Source of the DNA: Lysobacterales bacterium
Lineage (GTDB): Bacteria; Pseudomonadota; Gammaproteobacteria; Xanthomonadales; Wenzhouxiangellaceae
Length of the DNA stretch: 60,066 bases
Direction: 5' to 3'
Assembly: GCA_002722315.1 (NCBI GenBank)
Contig: PBLG01000007.1
Location: forward strand, 1-60,066
The notes under the pieces are model-generated. The model was not told the origin of the DNA, searched no databases, and worked only from the letters and a program-made list of their open reading frames with translations. A program made the translations under genes and the position numbers. Numbering within the stretch: position 1 is the stretch's first letter; every line of letters begins with the position of its first letter. Below, piece after piece: positions 31,200 through 39,718 of the stretch.

Positions 31200-31396
31200 C
31201 CGCCCGACGCCGTCGATGTCGTTCGGATTGATGATCGATTCGTTCACAGGAGATTGTCGATCCCGCGTCTCGAGGCCCTCAGGATCGAACAGCGCCAACC
31301 AATGCAGCAGGCCCGATCGCCCGGTTCAGGGGCGGATCAAGCGCACAACGGCGATTTACCCAGGTGATTGGCGACGAAAAACCGCGAGCCGAAGCG

Positions 31397-31906
31397 TCAA
31401 CCGCCGAAATCGTCTCTGAAGAGCTGCGCGCCCTGGCCGTCAGGTTCGCCGAAATCGCTGGTGAACAGTTGCTCGGGCTGGGCATGGCGGCGACTCTCGC
31501 GGGGACCATGCTCGAACTCGCTGGCGAACAGGACGCCGCGCTCGACAACCGGTGCGGGGGCATCGGTCTGCACCATCACCGAAACGCTTAGCGCCACCAC
31601 GACCAGCGCGGCGGCCGCGAACAATGCCGGGCGCAACCCGCCGGCCGCCAGCCCTTCGCCGGCGTGTCCCTGGCCTTCCAGCGCTGTGACCAGTCCTGCG
31701 CGTGCGGTAGCAAGCACGCGGTAGTCGTCGGTACAATCGCTGCAGCCGGAAAGATGTTCGACCAGGCGCCGGCGCTGCCACGGCCAGGCGCGGCCTGCCG
31801 CAAGTGCGGCAAGCGAGTCGGGTGACGGACAACGCTCGGCATCATGCGTGGCACCGCGCGTGGCTTCGCGGAACATCGGGCTGTATCGGTCCTGGAAATC
31901 CTTCAT
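31397..31906 (-). CDS. membrane anti-sigma factor with LFxx[D/E]F repeats
   Basis: A 169-residue predicted anti-sigma factor. An N-terminal cytoplasmic zinc-binding element, LVEHLSGCSDC, carries the HxxxCxxC pattern that holds an ECF sigma factor. One membrane helix lies at about residues 94-112, then a periplasmic tail of about 57 residues. The tail contains three repeats of LFxx[S/D][D/E]F[E/G]: LFASEFE (126-132), LFTSDFG (147-153) and LFRDDFG (162-168). The ATG overlaps the sigma gene stop by four bases (ATGA), so the two are coupled. What the tail senses is unknown. Confidence 0.83.
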   Translation of the reverse strand: MKDFQDRYSPMFREATRGATHDAERCPSPDSLAALAAGRAWPWQRRRLVEHLSGCSDCTDDYRVLATARAGLVTALEGQGHAGEGLAAGGLRPALFAAAALVVVALSVSVMVQTDAPAPVVERGVLFASEFEHGPRESRRHAQPEQLFTSDFGEPDGQGAQLFRDDFGG

Positions 31907-32490
31907 TCTTCTGTTCCCATCAGTTCTTTCAGCGCGCGCACGCCGCGGTAGGCGAGGTTGTGCGCGCGATTCCGGTCGCAACCCAGCAGCTCGGCGATCT
32001 CCGGCACCGTGAATCCCTGCAGGAACAGGGTCACCGCGCGCCTTCGGTCGGCCGGCAACTGCCGGATCGCCGCCAGCAGCCTGGTCTTGCGCTGCTGCTC
32101 GTCGAAAACGCTGTCGGGGCCTTGCTCTTCGCCGCCGATGCGCTCGATCAGCGCGGGTTCGTCCTCGTCTCCGTCGGACTCGCTGCGCACCGAGTGCGCC
32201 AGCGTGCCCCGGTGACTCCTGAGGCTGTCGATAATCGCGCTGTTGACCACCTTATAGTAGTAAGACGTGTTGAGCCGGGAATTTGTGTCACCCGAGTACA
32301 CCGTCCATACCCGGATCCGTACTTCCTGCAACAGGTCATCGGCGGCCAGCGCCAGGTCTCTCGAACGGTGGCGCGAGACCGCAGCGCGCACGTGCGGCGC
32401 CAGGACCTTCCACAGCTGCTCGAAGTCCGGCTTGCCGCCGGGCTCTGCAGGGCGCGTGGCACGCCTGTCGGAATCGCTGTGGTCTTTCAT
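31903..32490 (-). CDS. sigma-70 family (ECF-like) RNA polymerase sigma factor
   Basis: A 195-residue sigma factor with regions 2 and 4 only. Region 2 is at about residues 25-90 (ADDLLQEVRIRVWTVYSG and YYYKVVNSAIIDSLR). Region 4 is at about 140-190 with a helix-turn-helix (LFLQGFTVPEIAELLG). The region between them is acidic and long for an ECF factor. It is followed at ATGA overlap by its likely anti-sigma factor. Target genes and inducing signal cannot be read from the sequence. I chose the ATG at 32490; the longer frame is proline/arginine-rich shadow. Confidence 0.9.
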   Translation of the reverse strand: MKDHSDSDRRATRPAEPGGKPDFEQLWKVLAPHVRAAVSRHRSRDLALAADDLLQEVRIRVWTVYSGDTNSRLNTSYYYKVVNSAIIDSLRSHRGTLAHSVRSESDGDEDEPALIERIGGEEQGPDSVFDEQQRKTRLLAAIRQLPADRRRAVTLFLQGFTVPEIAELLGCDRNRAHNLAYRGVRALKELMGTEE

Positions 32491-32584
32491 GCCGTCGAGC
32501 TCCGCCGGCCGGGGCCCGTGGGGATTTTTGCTTCGATGATTGCTTCGAATCGCGACAAAGGCAAGCCCGGACGCGAAAGCGGCA

Positions 32585-33766
32585 TCACAGCCGGTCGACC
32601 TGGTCGGACAGCGCGAACGCCTCGGGCATCCCGCCCAGGGCGCCATCACCTTCGCGCACCAGCGCCATCACCTTGAATTTATCGCCCATTTCACCCGGGA
32701 GCACTAAGCGCTTGAGTTCGCCGGACAGCCGCATCCGGTCGCGCTCGTCGGTCACCTGCTCGAGCTGGTCGGCAACGCCGCTGCCGAGCACGAATCCGGC
32801 CTGGCTGGTGAAGCCGGCCACCTCGAAACCACAGGCTTGCGCGGCTTCGGCCACCGCGGTGAAATCGACGAACGCCGAAAGATCGGTCAGCCCCGGCCAC
32901 GCGAACGGATCGAAGTGCGCACGATGGCGGTAATGACAGACCAGCGTGCCGTCGTTGCGATCGGGATGGTAATACTCCCGCCGCGGATAGCCGTAATCGA
33001 TCATCAGCGCCATTCCCCGTTTCAATGGTGCGGTGACGGTATCGAGCCATTCGGGCAGATCGACGCAGACTTCGCTGGTATAGCCGACGCCCGGCGGTTG
33101 CGGCAGGTCGGAAATCACCTGCTCGACGGCACGCAGCACGCGCCCCTCGGCCGGGGCATAATCCCAGGCCAGGCGCCCATCCACGAACGTCACCACGGCC
33201 TGCTCGATTCCTGTCTCCCCGACCCGGAAGCGTGCCACCGGCAGCGCGTCGATGACTTCATTGGCGATCACCGCGCCGTCGAATCCCCGGTCCGGCGGCG
33301 CGGCAATCCATTCGACCCGTGATCGCAGATCTTCGGACAGTGCGGAAAGGGTTTCGCGCTGCACCTCGCGCAGCGGCGCGCTGGTTTCCAGCAAAAGATA
33401 CCTGGCCGGCGGATTGCGCAGTTGCGAAAGCACGTCGCGCGCAAGCGAACCCGATCCGGGCCCCGGTTCCATCAGCGTCCAGTTCTTGCCAAGCCTGGAG
33501 GCCAGCGGTTCGAGCTGACGTGCCAATGCCAGCGCGAACAGCCGGCCGTGTTCGGGCGCCGTGACGAAGTCGCCGGCGGCGCCGAACTTGTGCAGCCCGT
33601 TGACGTAATAGCCGAAGCCCGGCTCGTACAGCGCCATTGCCATGTAGCGCTGAAACGACATCGGCCCGTCAGCCTCTATTGCATTGACGATCGTGGTGCA
33701 CAATTGCGCACTCAACTCGGCCAGTTCGGCCGGCGGTTCAGGCAGCTTCAGCGAGGGATTGGACAA
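32585..33766 (-). CDS. MidA/NDUFAF7-family protein methyltransferase
   Basis: A 393-residue SAM-dependent methyltransferase of the DUF185/MidA group. In eukaryotes the relative NDUFAF7 methylates an arginine of a complex I subunit; the bacterial substrate is unproven. Signatures are FQRYMAMALYEPGFGYY at the N-terminus, GDFVTAPE, the AdoMet motif LMEPGPGSGSLARDVL, VIANEVIDALPV and DYGYPRREYYHPDRNDGTLVCHYRHRAH. The start is TTG at 33766, which overlaps the divergent ATG of folM. No ATG in the conserved N-terminus would give a full-length protein, so the TTG is preferred. Confidence 0.88.
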   Translation of the reverse strand: MSNPSLKLPEPPAELAELSAQLCTTIVNAIEADGPMSFQRYMAMALYEPGFGYYVNGLHKFGAAGDFVTAPEHGRLFALALARQLEPLASRLGKNWTLMEPGPGSGSLARDVLSQLRNPPARYLLLETSAPLREVQRETLSALSEDLRSRVEWIAAPPDRGFDGAVIANEVIDALPVARFRVGETGIEQAVVTFVDGRLAWDYAPAEGRVLRAVEQVISDLPQPPGVGYTSEVCVDLPEWLDTVTAPLKRGMALMIDYGYPRREYYHPDRNDGTLVCHYRHRAHFDPFAWPGLTDLSAFVDFTAVAEAAQACGFEVAGFTSQAGFVLGSGVADQLEQVTDERDRMRLSGELKRLVLPGEMGDKFKVMALVREGDGALGGMPEAFALSDQVDRL

Positions 33767-34530
33767 TGACTGATCACGACGGCCGTAAAGCCGCGATTGT
33801 AACGGGCGGGGCCAGGCGCATCGGGGCGGTCATCGCCGAGATGCTGCACGCCAGGGGTCTCGACGTCCTGATCCATTGCCGCAACTCGCGCGCCGAGGCC
33901 GACGCACTGGCCGGGCGCCTCAATGAAAAACGGGCCGGATCGGCCGCAATCATTGAAACGGAACTGGGCGACGACGCCGCACCGGAGGCGATCATAGGCG
34001 CCGCGCTGTCGGTCTTCGGCCGGGTCGACGTGCTGGTCAACAACGCCTCGTCGTTCTACCCCACTCCCATTGCCGCCCTGACAAGCGCCGATGCCTCGCA
34101 TCCGGACTGGGATGCCCTCATCGACAGCAACCAGCGCGCACCGTTCTGGCTCTCGCTGGCCTTCGCCCATGCCGCCGGCGACGGCGGCAGCATCGTCAAC
34201 CTGGTCGACATCCACGGCATCGTGCCGCTGGCCGATCATGCCATCTACAGCCAGGCCAAGGCCGGCCTGATCATGCAGACCCGCGCCCTGGCCAAGGATC
34301 TCGCCCCCGAAGTCCGGGTTAACGGAATTGCACCAGGCTCCATACTCTGGCCCGAGGGTGATGCGGCCAATTCGGAGGAGTCGATGCGCGACATCATGGC
34401 GCGCGTCCCGCTCAAGCGGCAGGGCCGGCCGGAAGACATCGCCGGCGCGGTCGCCTTCCTGGCGCTGGATGCGCCTTACGTCACCGGCCAGATCCTGGCC
34501 GTTGACGGCGGTCGGCTATTGAACATGTAG
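33766..34530 (+). CDS. pteridine reductase (FolM-like SDR)
   Basis: A 254-residue short-chain dehydrogenase. The nucleotide-binding motif is VTGGARRIGAVIAE (TGGxRRIG), a hallmark of pteridine/dihydrofolate reductases (PTR1/FolM), and the catalytic YSQAK (YxxxK) is present. VLVNNASSFYPTPI and APGSILWPEG are also typical of the FolM subgroup. The role is likely reduction of dihydropterins or dihydrofolate. Its start codon shares base 33766 with the divergent TTG of the methyltransferase gene, so promoters for each must lie within the other's coding region. Confidence 0.87.
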   Translation: MTDHDGRKAAIVTGGARRIGAVIAEMLHARGLDVLIHCRNSRAEADALAGRLNEKRAGSAAIIETELGDDAAPEAIIGAALSVFGRVDVLVNNASSFYPTPIAALTSADASHPDWDALIDSNQRAPFWLSLAFAHAAGDGGSIVNLVDIHGIVPLADHAIYSQAKAGLIMQTRALAKDLAPEVRVNGIAPGSILWPEGDAANSEESMRDIMARVPLKRQGRPEDIAGAVAFLALDAPYVTGQILAVDGGRLLNM

Positions 34531-34542
34531 GGGCAAATGATC

Positions 34543-34744
34543 TTTTGGCCGCGGATGACCGCGGATGGGCACGGATCAGCACGGGAAGAGCAGAATCTCG
34601 CGAGATCTGGCCGGAGTCGCTCCGGCACTGATGGTATTTTTCCCGAGCATGAGAATCCGATCGACAGGACGGGTCGGAACATCCCAGCTCTTTTCTACTT
34701 TCCTCGTTTTATCCGTGTTCATCCGCGCTCATCCGCGGCCAAAA
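34543..34744. repeat. 202 bp inverted-repeat element
   Basis: The left arm (34543-34576) begins ttttggccgcggatgaccg. The right arm (34711-34744), read on the other strand, begins ttttggccgcggatgagcg. The 34-base arms match with three mismatches. Between them lie about 134 bases without a recognisable gene. No target-site duplication is clear. It resembles a non-autonomous repeat or MITE-type intergenic element. It fills the space between the ends of folM and the convergent isochorismatase-like gene. Confidence 0.8.
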
Positions 34745-34763
34745 ACGCTTTCGACATCCATGC

Positions 34764-35327
34764 CTACTTGAGCAGCCTCGTCACGTCCCGAAACTTCGGA
34801 TGCGCAGCATCCACCATCAACTCGAAAAGCACCATCTCGACACAACTCATGTGAACGCCGGCGCGTTCCATTCGACGGAAGCCGACGTCCCGGTTGAACA
34901 CGCTGCGCGACGAGGTCGCATCGCAGATCAGGTGCACGCTGTAATCGTCGCGCAGCAGCGCCGCGGCGGTCTGCCAGACGCACACGTGGGTTTCGATACC
35001 GCACAGAAGAACCTGCTTGCGCCCGCTGTCCTCGATCCGCCCGCGGATATTGGCGTCGCCCATGCAGCCGAAACTGGACTTGGCACAGGGCGACAGGCCG
35101 GCCAGCGGTTCCTGGAGTTCATCGACGGTGGCGCCCAGCTTGTCGGGCAACTGCTCGGCCCAAACCACCGGTACCTCGAGCAGGCGGCAGGCCTGAACCA
35201 GCACGCTCTGGGCCCGGATCATGGCGTCGCTTTCGTGCATCAGGCGCGCCAACCGGCCCTGGACGTCGACGACGATCAGCACGCTGTCGTCGAGCACGGG
35301 ATGTTCGGTAGCGACGGTATTCATCAT
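34764..35327 (-). CDS. isochorismatase-family cysteine hydrolase
   Basis: A 187-residue cysteine hydrolase of the isochorismatase/nicotinamidase superfamily. The catalytic triad by motif is Asp in LIVVDVQGRLA, Lys in CAKSSFG and Cys in GIETHVCVWQTA. The substrate is not determined; related bacterial proteins include YcaC-type hydrolases. The gene starts with two successive ATGs (35327 and 35324). It ends 20 bases before an inverted-repeat element and is divergent from the ATP-grasp operon. Confidence 0.88.
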   Translation of the reverse strand: MMNTVATEHPVLDDSVLIVVDVQGRLARLMHESDAMIRAQSVLVQACRLLEVPVVWAEQLPDKLGATVDELQEPLAGLSPCAKSSFGCMGDANIRGRIEDSGRKQVLLCGIETHVCVWQTAAALLRDDYSVHLICDATSSRSVFNRDVGFRRMERAGVHMSCVEMVLFELMVDAAHPKFRDVTRLLK

Positions 35328-35406
35328 GGGTGCCTTTCGCTGAATGGACGTTGCTATCGTAGCAGGCCGACTTGTTTTCTTCGCTCAAGCGTGTAGTTTA
35401 TTGGGC

Positions 35407-36873
35407 ATGGACTTGAATGACTACAAGGTTTCGGAGTTCTACGACGAACTCGTCACGCCCTCGGGCCGCCCGCGTGCGGCCGCCCGAGCCCTGTGGAAGT
35501 ACCTGAAAAGCCTGGACAGCGAGGAGATTGCGGAGCGCAAGCTCGCCTGCGAGGTGGCCGCACTGGTTGCCGGCATCACCTTTCGGGTCTATTTCGAGGA
35601 TACCGGCGTCGATCGGGCCATGCCGTTCGATCTGATCCCTCGAGTGATCCCGAAAAAGGAGTGGGACGTCATTTCGGAGGGACTGGAACAGCGCGTAACG
35701 GCGCTGAACATGTTCATCGACGATCTGTACAACGACCAGAAGATAATCGCTGACGGCGTGGTGCCGGCCGACCTGATCGCCGGTTCCGAGAACTTCCGCG
35801 AGCAATGCCGCGGGTTCTCGCCGCCGCTGGGCATCTGGGCCCATATCTGCGGCAGCGACCTGGTGCGCGGCGGCGACGGCACCGTCTACGTGCTGGAAGA
35901 CAACCTGCGCATCCCGTCGGGGGTTTCCTACATGCTGGAAAACCGCCAGGTGATGAAGCGGGTGTTCCCCGAGCTGTTCGAGGACAGCGGCATCCAGCCG
36001 GTGGACGAATACCCGGCCCAGCTTTTCGACATGCTGGCCTCGCTGTCGCCCCGGCCGGTCGAATACCCGAACGTCGTGGTGCTCACCCCGGGCGTATTCA
36101 ATTCGGCCTACTTCGAGCACGCCTACCTGGCGCAGCAAATGGGCGTAGAACTGGTCGAAGGCCGCGACCTGGTGGTCGACGACGACAACAAGGTGTTCAT
36201 GCGCACGATTGCCGGACTGGAGCAGGTGGACGTCATCTACCGCCGGGTCGACGACGCGTTCATCGATCCCGAAGTGTTCCGGCCCGATTCGCTGCTCGGC
36301 GTGCCGGGCCTGATGCGGGCCTGGCGCTCGAACAAGGTGGCGCTGGCCAACGCACCCGGGGCCGGCGTGGCCGACGACAAGGTCGTCTATGCCTGGATGC
36401 CGGAGATCATCCGCTACTACCTCGACGAGGCCCCCAAGCTGGCCAACGTGCCGACCTGGAAATGCAGCGATCCCGATGACATGAAGTACGTGCTCGCGCA
36501 CATCGGCGAGCTGGTCATCAAGCCGGCCAACGAGTCCGGCGGCTACGGCATGCTGATCGGCCCGCACTCGACCAAAAAGGAACAGGCCGAATTCGCGAAG
36601 CTGATCAAGGCAGACCCACGCAACTACATCGCCCAGCCGACCCTGGCGCTGTCGACCTGCCCGACCATGGTGCCGGGCGGTATCGGCGCCAGGCACGTCG
36701 ATCTTCGCCCGTTCATTCTTTCCGGCCAGCAGACCTTCGTCACCACCGGCGGACTCACCCGGGTGGCAATGAAGGCCGGCTCGCTGGTCGTCAACTCGTC
36801 GCAGGGCGGCGGCAGCAAGGACACCTGGGTGGTCGACACCGAGGCGGCCGGCCGCGCGGGAGGTAAGTCCTGA
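35407..36873 (+). CDS. circularly permuted ATP-grasp protein (DUF404/DUF407)
   Basis: A 488-residue ATP-grasp with permuted topology, predicted to make peptide or amide bonds. Diagnostic segments are the N-terminal MPFDLIPRVIP region, RVTALNMFIDDLYNDQKI, YVLEDNLRIPSGVSYMLENR, VVVLTPGVFNSAYFEHAYLAQQMG and the ATP-binding region LVIKPANESGGYGMLIGP. The start is ATG 35407; the frame runs upstream but with no ribosome-binding site. No clear SD precedes this ATG either. A possible -10-like tagttt at 35394-35399 would put the RNA start near the ATG. Its stop overlaps the alpha-E gene by one base, so they form an operon. Confidence 0.93.
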   Translation: MDLNDYKVSEFYDELVTPSGRPRAAARALWKYLKSLDSEEIAERKLACEVAALVAGITFRVYFEDTGVDRAMPFDLIPRVIPKKEWDVISEGLEQRVTALNMFIDDLYNDQKIIADGVVPADLIAGSENFREQCRGFSPPLGIWAHICGSDLVRGGDGTVYVLEDNLRIPSGVSYMLENRQVMKRVFPELFEDSGIQPVDEYPAQLFDMLASLSPRPVEYPNVVVLTPGVFNSAYFEHAYLAQQMGVELVEGRDLVVDDDNKVFMRTIAGLEQVDVIYRRVDDAFIDPEVFRPDSLLGVPGLMRAWRSNKVALANAPGAGVADDKVVYAWMPEIIRYYLDEAPKLANVPTWKCSDPDDMKYVLAHIGELVIKPANESGGYGMLIGPHSTKKEQAEFAKLIKADPRNYIAQPTLALSTCPTMVPGGIGARHVDLRPFILSGQQTFVTTGGLTRVAMKAGSLVVNSSQGGGSKDTWVVDTEAAGRAGGKS

Positions 36874-37814
36874 TGCTTTCACGTCTCGCCGAACATCTCT
36901 ACTGGCATGGACGCTACCTGGAGCGTGCCGAGGGCCTGGCGCGCCTGGTCAACGTCAACGCCCACCTCAACCTCGACCTGCCGGGCCGCATCGCCCCGGG
37001 CTGGGAACCGCTGGTGCGCATCACCGGCGCCGCGGATCTTTACGCAGAGCTCTACGACGACGAGTTCAGCGAGCGCCAGGTCGCGAAGTTCCTGATCGCC
37101 GACGAGCGCAACCCCGGCTCCATCCGATCGGCGCTGGAACTGGCGCGCGACAACATGCGCGCGACCCGCGACCTGCTCCCGCGCGAAGTCTGGGAGCAGA
37201 TGAACGGGCTCTACCTGCGCATCTCCGAACAGATCTCGGGCAACCTGTCCAAGCGGCGTCGGCACGAATCGCTGGCCGACCTGATCCTGGGCTCGCAGCA
37301 GATCGCCGGGATGCTGATGGGCACGATGAGCCAGGACCACGCCTACGACTTCATCCTGATCGGCCGCTACCTCGAGCGCGCCGACGTCACGACCCGGATT
37401 CTCGACGTGCGCGCCGACGACCTGCTGCCGGAACAGGCCGAGGACGTCCCGGCTTTCGAATCCATCCAGTGGATGAGCGTGCTCAAATCGCTGACCGGCT
37501 ACCAGATGTACCGCCGTCACGTCCGCATGCGCGTAGCCGGCCCCGACGTGCTGAGATTCCTGCTGCGCGACCGGCTGTTCCCGCGCTCGGCGATGTTCTG
37601 CCTCAAGGCGCTGGAATCGCTGCTGAGCGATCTGCCGGGTGACGACGACAGCGCGCTGCGTGCGACCACCGCGTTGATGCGCCACCTGGATTCGGCGCGC
37701 ATGGTCCGGCTCAAGGGCGAGCCGCTCAGCGAATTCATCGACCGCATACAGATTGAATTGGGCGACATCGGGCAGCATATATCGCAGACCTGGTTCCGAT
37801 CGGCCCCTGAATGA
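36873..37814 (+). CDS. alpha-E domain protein (DUF403)
   Basis: A 313-residue, almost all-helical protein of the alpha-E family. The characteristic start is MLSRLAEHLYWHGRYLERAEGLARLVNVNAHL, followed by many acidic helices (e.g. YDFILIGRYLERADVTTRILDVR). Alpha-E proteins are found next to permuted ATP-grasp and transglutaminase genes and may be a peptide-carrying or scaffold partner. That role is inference, not demonstrated here. It overlaps the ATP-grasp stop by one base and the next gene by four. Confidence 0.93.
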   Translation: MLSRLAEHLYWHGRYLERAEGLARLVNVNAHLNLDLPGRIAPGWEPLVRITGAADLYAELYDDEFSERQVAKFLIADERNPGSIRSALELARDNMRATRDLLPREVWEQMNGLYLRISEQISGNLSKRRRHESLADLILGSQQIAGMLMGTMSQDHAYDFILIGRYLERADVTTRILDVRADDLLPEQAEDVPAFESIQWMSVLKSLTGYQMYRRHVRMRVAGPDVLRFLLRDRLFPRSAMFCLKALESLLSDLPGDDDSALRATTALMRHLDSARMVRLKGEPLSEFIDRIQIELGDIGQHISQTWFRSAPE

Positions 37815-38875
37815 AGACATTCCGCTGTACCTGCGGCAACACGCTGTACTTCGAAAACACCGTGTGCGTGCAATGCGACCGCAAGCTGGGCTTCCTGCCC
37901 GAGGAGCTCGTGCTGTCGGCGTTCGAACCCGACCGAAAAGGCCGGTTCGTCGCCCTGGCGCCGGAAGCGCGCGGCCATCACTACCGAAAGTGCCGTAACT
38001 ACGCCCAGCAGGATGCCTGCAACTGGATGGTGGCCGAGGAAGACCCAAACCCGTATTGCGCGGCCTGTCGGCTCAACCAGATCATTCCCAACCTCGACAA
38101 GCCCGGCAACCGCGAGCGCTGGCTGCGCGTGGAAAAACGCAAGCGGCGCTTGATCTACGACCTGCGCCGGCATCGCCTGCCCCTGGTCGGGCGCGACCTG
38201 GAGCCGCAGACCGGCCTGGCTTTCGCGTTCATGGAAGACGACCCGTCGGACTCCGACGACAGTGGCCTGGAATTCCAGGATCACCAAGAAGGCATGCAGA
38301 TCATGACCGGGCACGCCAACGGACTGATCACGATCAACATCGCCGAGGCCGACGACGTCCAGCGCGAGCGCATGCGCGTAGCCATGAACGAGGCGCAGCG
38401 CACCCTGCTGGGCCATTTCCGCCACGAAAGCGGCCATTACTACTGGGACCGGCTGGTGCGCAACGGCCCGTTGCTTGGGCGGGTACGCGAACTTTTCGGC
38501 GACGAGCGCGAAAACTACCAGGATGCGCTGGGCCGCTATTACAACGAAGGCGCGCAGGCGGGCTGGCAGGACAACTACGTCAGCGCCTACGCCAGTTCGC
38601 ACCCGTGGGAAGACTGGGCCGAATGCTGGGCCCACCTGCTGCAGATCGTCGACACGCTGGAAACCGCGGCGGCCATCGGCATGGCGCCGGCCCAGGCGGT
38701 CACCGACGACATGGACGAACGCATCGAGCACTGGGTCAAGCTGGCCGTCAACATCAACCTGCTCAACCGCAGCCTGGACCAGCCCGACCCCTACCCGTTC
38801 GTGCTCACGCCGGTCATCGTCGAAAAGCTGAAGCTTGTCAACACCGTCATCGAGTCCAGCGGCTTCAGCAAATAG
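37811..38875 (+). CDS. putative zinc-binding metallopeptidase with zinc ribbon
   Basis: A 354-residue cytoplasmic protein. The N-terminal zinc ribbon has CTCGNTLYFENTVCVQC (four Cys). A further C...C-x-x-C pattern lies at about 62-85 (CRNYAQQDACNW and YCAACR). The peptidase core has FRHESGHYYW near residue 199, an HExxH zinc motif, with a downstream acidic residue in WEDWAECWAHLLQ as a possible third ligand. The family is found beside alpha-E and ATP-grasp genes. The overlap of four bases with alpha-E places it in the same operon. Confidence 0.9.
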   Translation: MKTFRCTCGNTLYFENTVCVQCDRKLGFLPEELVLSAFEPDRKGRFVALAPEARGHHYRKCRNYAQQDACNWMVAEEDPNPYCAACRLNQIIPNLDKPGNRERWLRVEKRKRRLIYDLRRHRLPLVGRDLEPQTGLAFAFMEDDPSDSDDSGLEFQDHQEGMQIMTGHANGLITINIAEADDVQRERMRVAMNEAQRTLLGHFRHESGHYYWDRLVRNGPLLGRVRELFGDERENYQDALGRYYNEGAQAGWQDNYVSAYASSHPWEDWAECWAHLLQIVDTLETAAAIGMAPAQAVTDDMDERIEHWVKLAVNINLLNRSLDQPDPYPFVLTPVIVEKLKLVNTVIESSGFSK

Positions 38876-38890
38876 ACGACCTCTGCCCGG

Positions 38891-39673
38891 TCACGCCCGC
38901 GCCACAACCCAGACGTCCACGCGCCTTACGCCGGCTCGCCTGAGTACGCGGGCGCATTCGGTCAGCGTAGCGCCGGTGGTCATCACGTCGTCGACCAGCA
39001 CGGCGTGACGCACCCCCGGCGGCAGTCGACCGAGCGCGAAGGCGCCCTTGACGTTGCCGGCGCGGCGATCGGCCGGCAACTCCGATTGAGTGACGGTGGC
39101 GCGCGAACGCTTCAAGGCATCGGCCCACGGCAGCCCGCCGAAGTGTCGCGACAGGTCGCGGCACAGCAACTCGGCCTGGTTGAATCCCCGGCGCCAGTGG
39201 CGACGCCAGTTCAGCGGCACCGGAATCATCAGGTCGGGGCGATCGGCGTGCAGGTCGCCCAGCCGCTCGGCCAGCGCTCGCGCCAGCACCCGCCCTGCGG
39301 CGAGGTCGCCGTCGAACTTGAACCGCTGCACCAGCGAGCCGATCGGCGCGCGATAGCCGAACCCGGCCAGCGCTCGATCGAACGGCGGCGGCCTCCCTGA
39401 GCATTCGCCGCAGGCCTCGACGGTGCGTGGCAGTTCGATGCCGCAGGTACGGCACTGCCCTTCCATTGCCGGCATGTCGGCGCGGCAGCCGCTGCAGCAT
39501 CCGCGGCCCGTATCGCTGCCCTGGCCGCACACCAGGCACACCGGCGGCCAGACCACGTTCAGCACACTGTCGACTTTCAGGCGGTCTTTCAGGTTGACAA
39601 GTCGCCCACCGGATTCGGATACTAGGCGCCTGGAAGTCGCCGCTTTGATTGCTGCACCGATCACCGCTCTCAT
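38891..39673 (-). CDS. ComF-family phosphoribosyltransferase-like protein
   Basis: A 260-residue ComF homologue. Zinc-binding cysteine pairs ([31 protein letters not shown]) lie in the first about 95 residues. A PRPP-binding-type motif, [17 protein letters not shown], is near residue 230. In naturally competent bacteria ComF is linked to DNA uptake; many bacteria have it without known competence. I used the ATG at 39673. It is divergent from bioB, leaving only 45 bases for both promoters. Confidence 0.88.
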   Translation of the reverse strand: MRAVIGAAIKAATSRRLVSESGGRLVNLKDRLKVDSVLNVVWPPVCLVCGQGSDTGRGCCSGCRADMPAMEGQCRTCGIELPRTVEACGECSGRPPPFDRALAGFGYRAPIGSLVQRFKFDGDLAAGRVLARALAERLGDLHADRPDLMIPVPLNWRRHWRRGFNQAELLCRDLSRHFGGLPWADALKRSRATVTQSELPADRRAGNVKGAFALGRLPPGVRHAVLVDDVMTTGATLTECARVLRRAGVRRVDVWVVARA

Positions 39674-39718
39674 TGCGCGTCTCGTCAATCCCGAAAATCA
39701 ACCTGGAATCATCTTGCC

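Noticed and set aside
31210..31396. Gene between the HIT and anti-sigma genes
   Set aside because: Short frames only, no ribosome-binding site and no conserved pattern; it is treated as intergenic.
39560..39718. Possible BirA operator upstream of bioB (ggttgacaa at about 39592)
   Set aside because: Only one half-site is seen and it lies within comF; no matching inverted half at the proper spacing.
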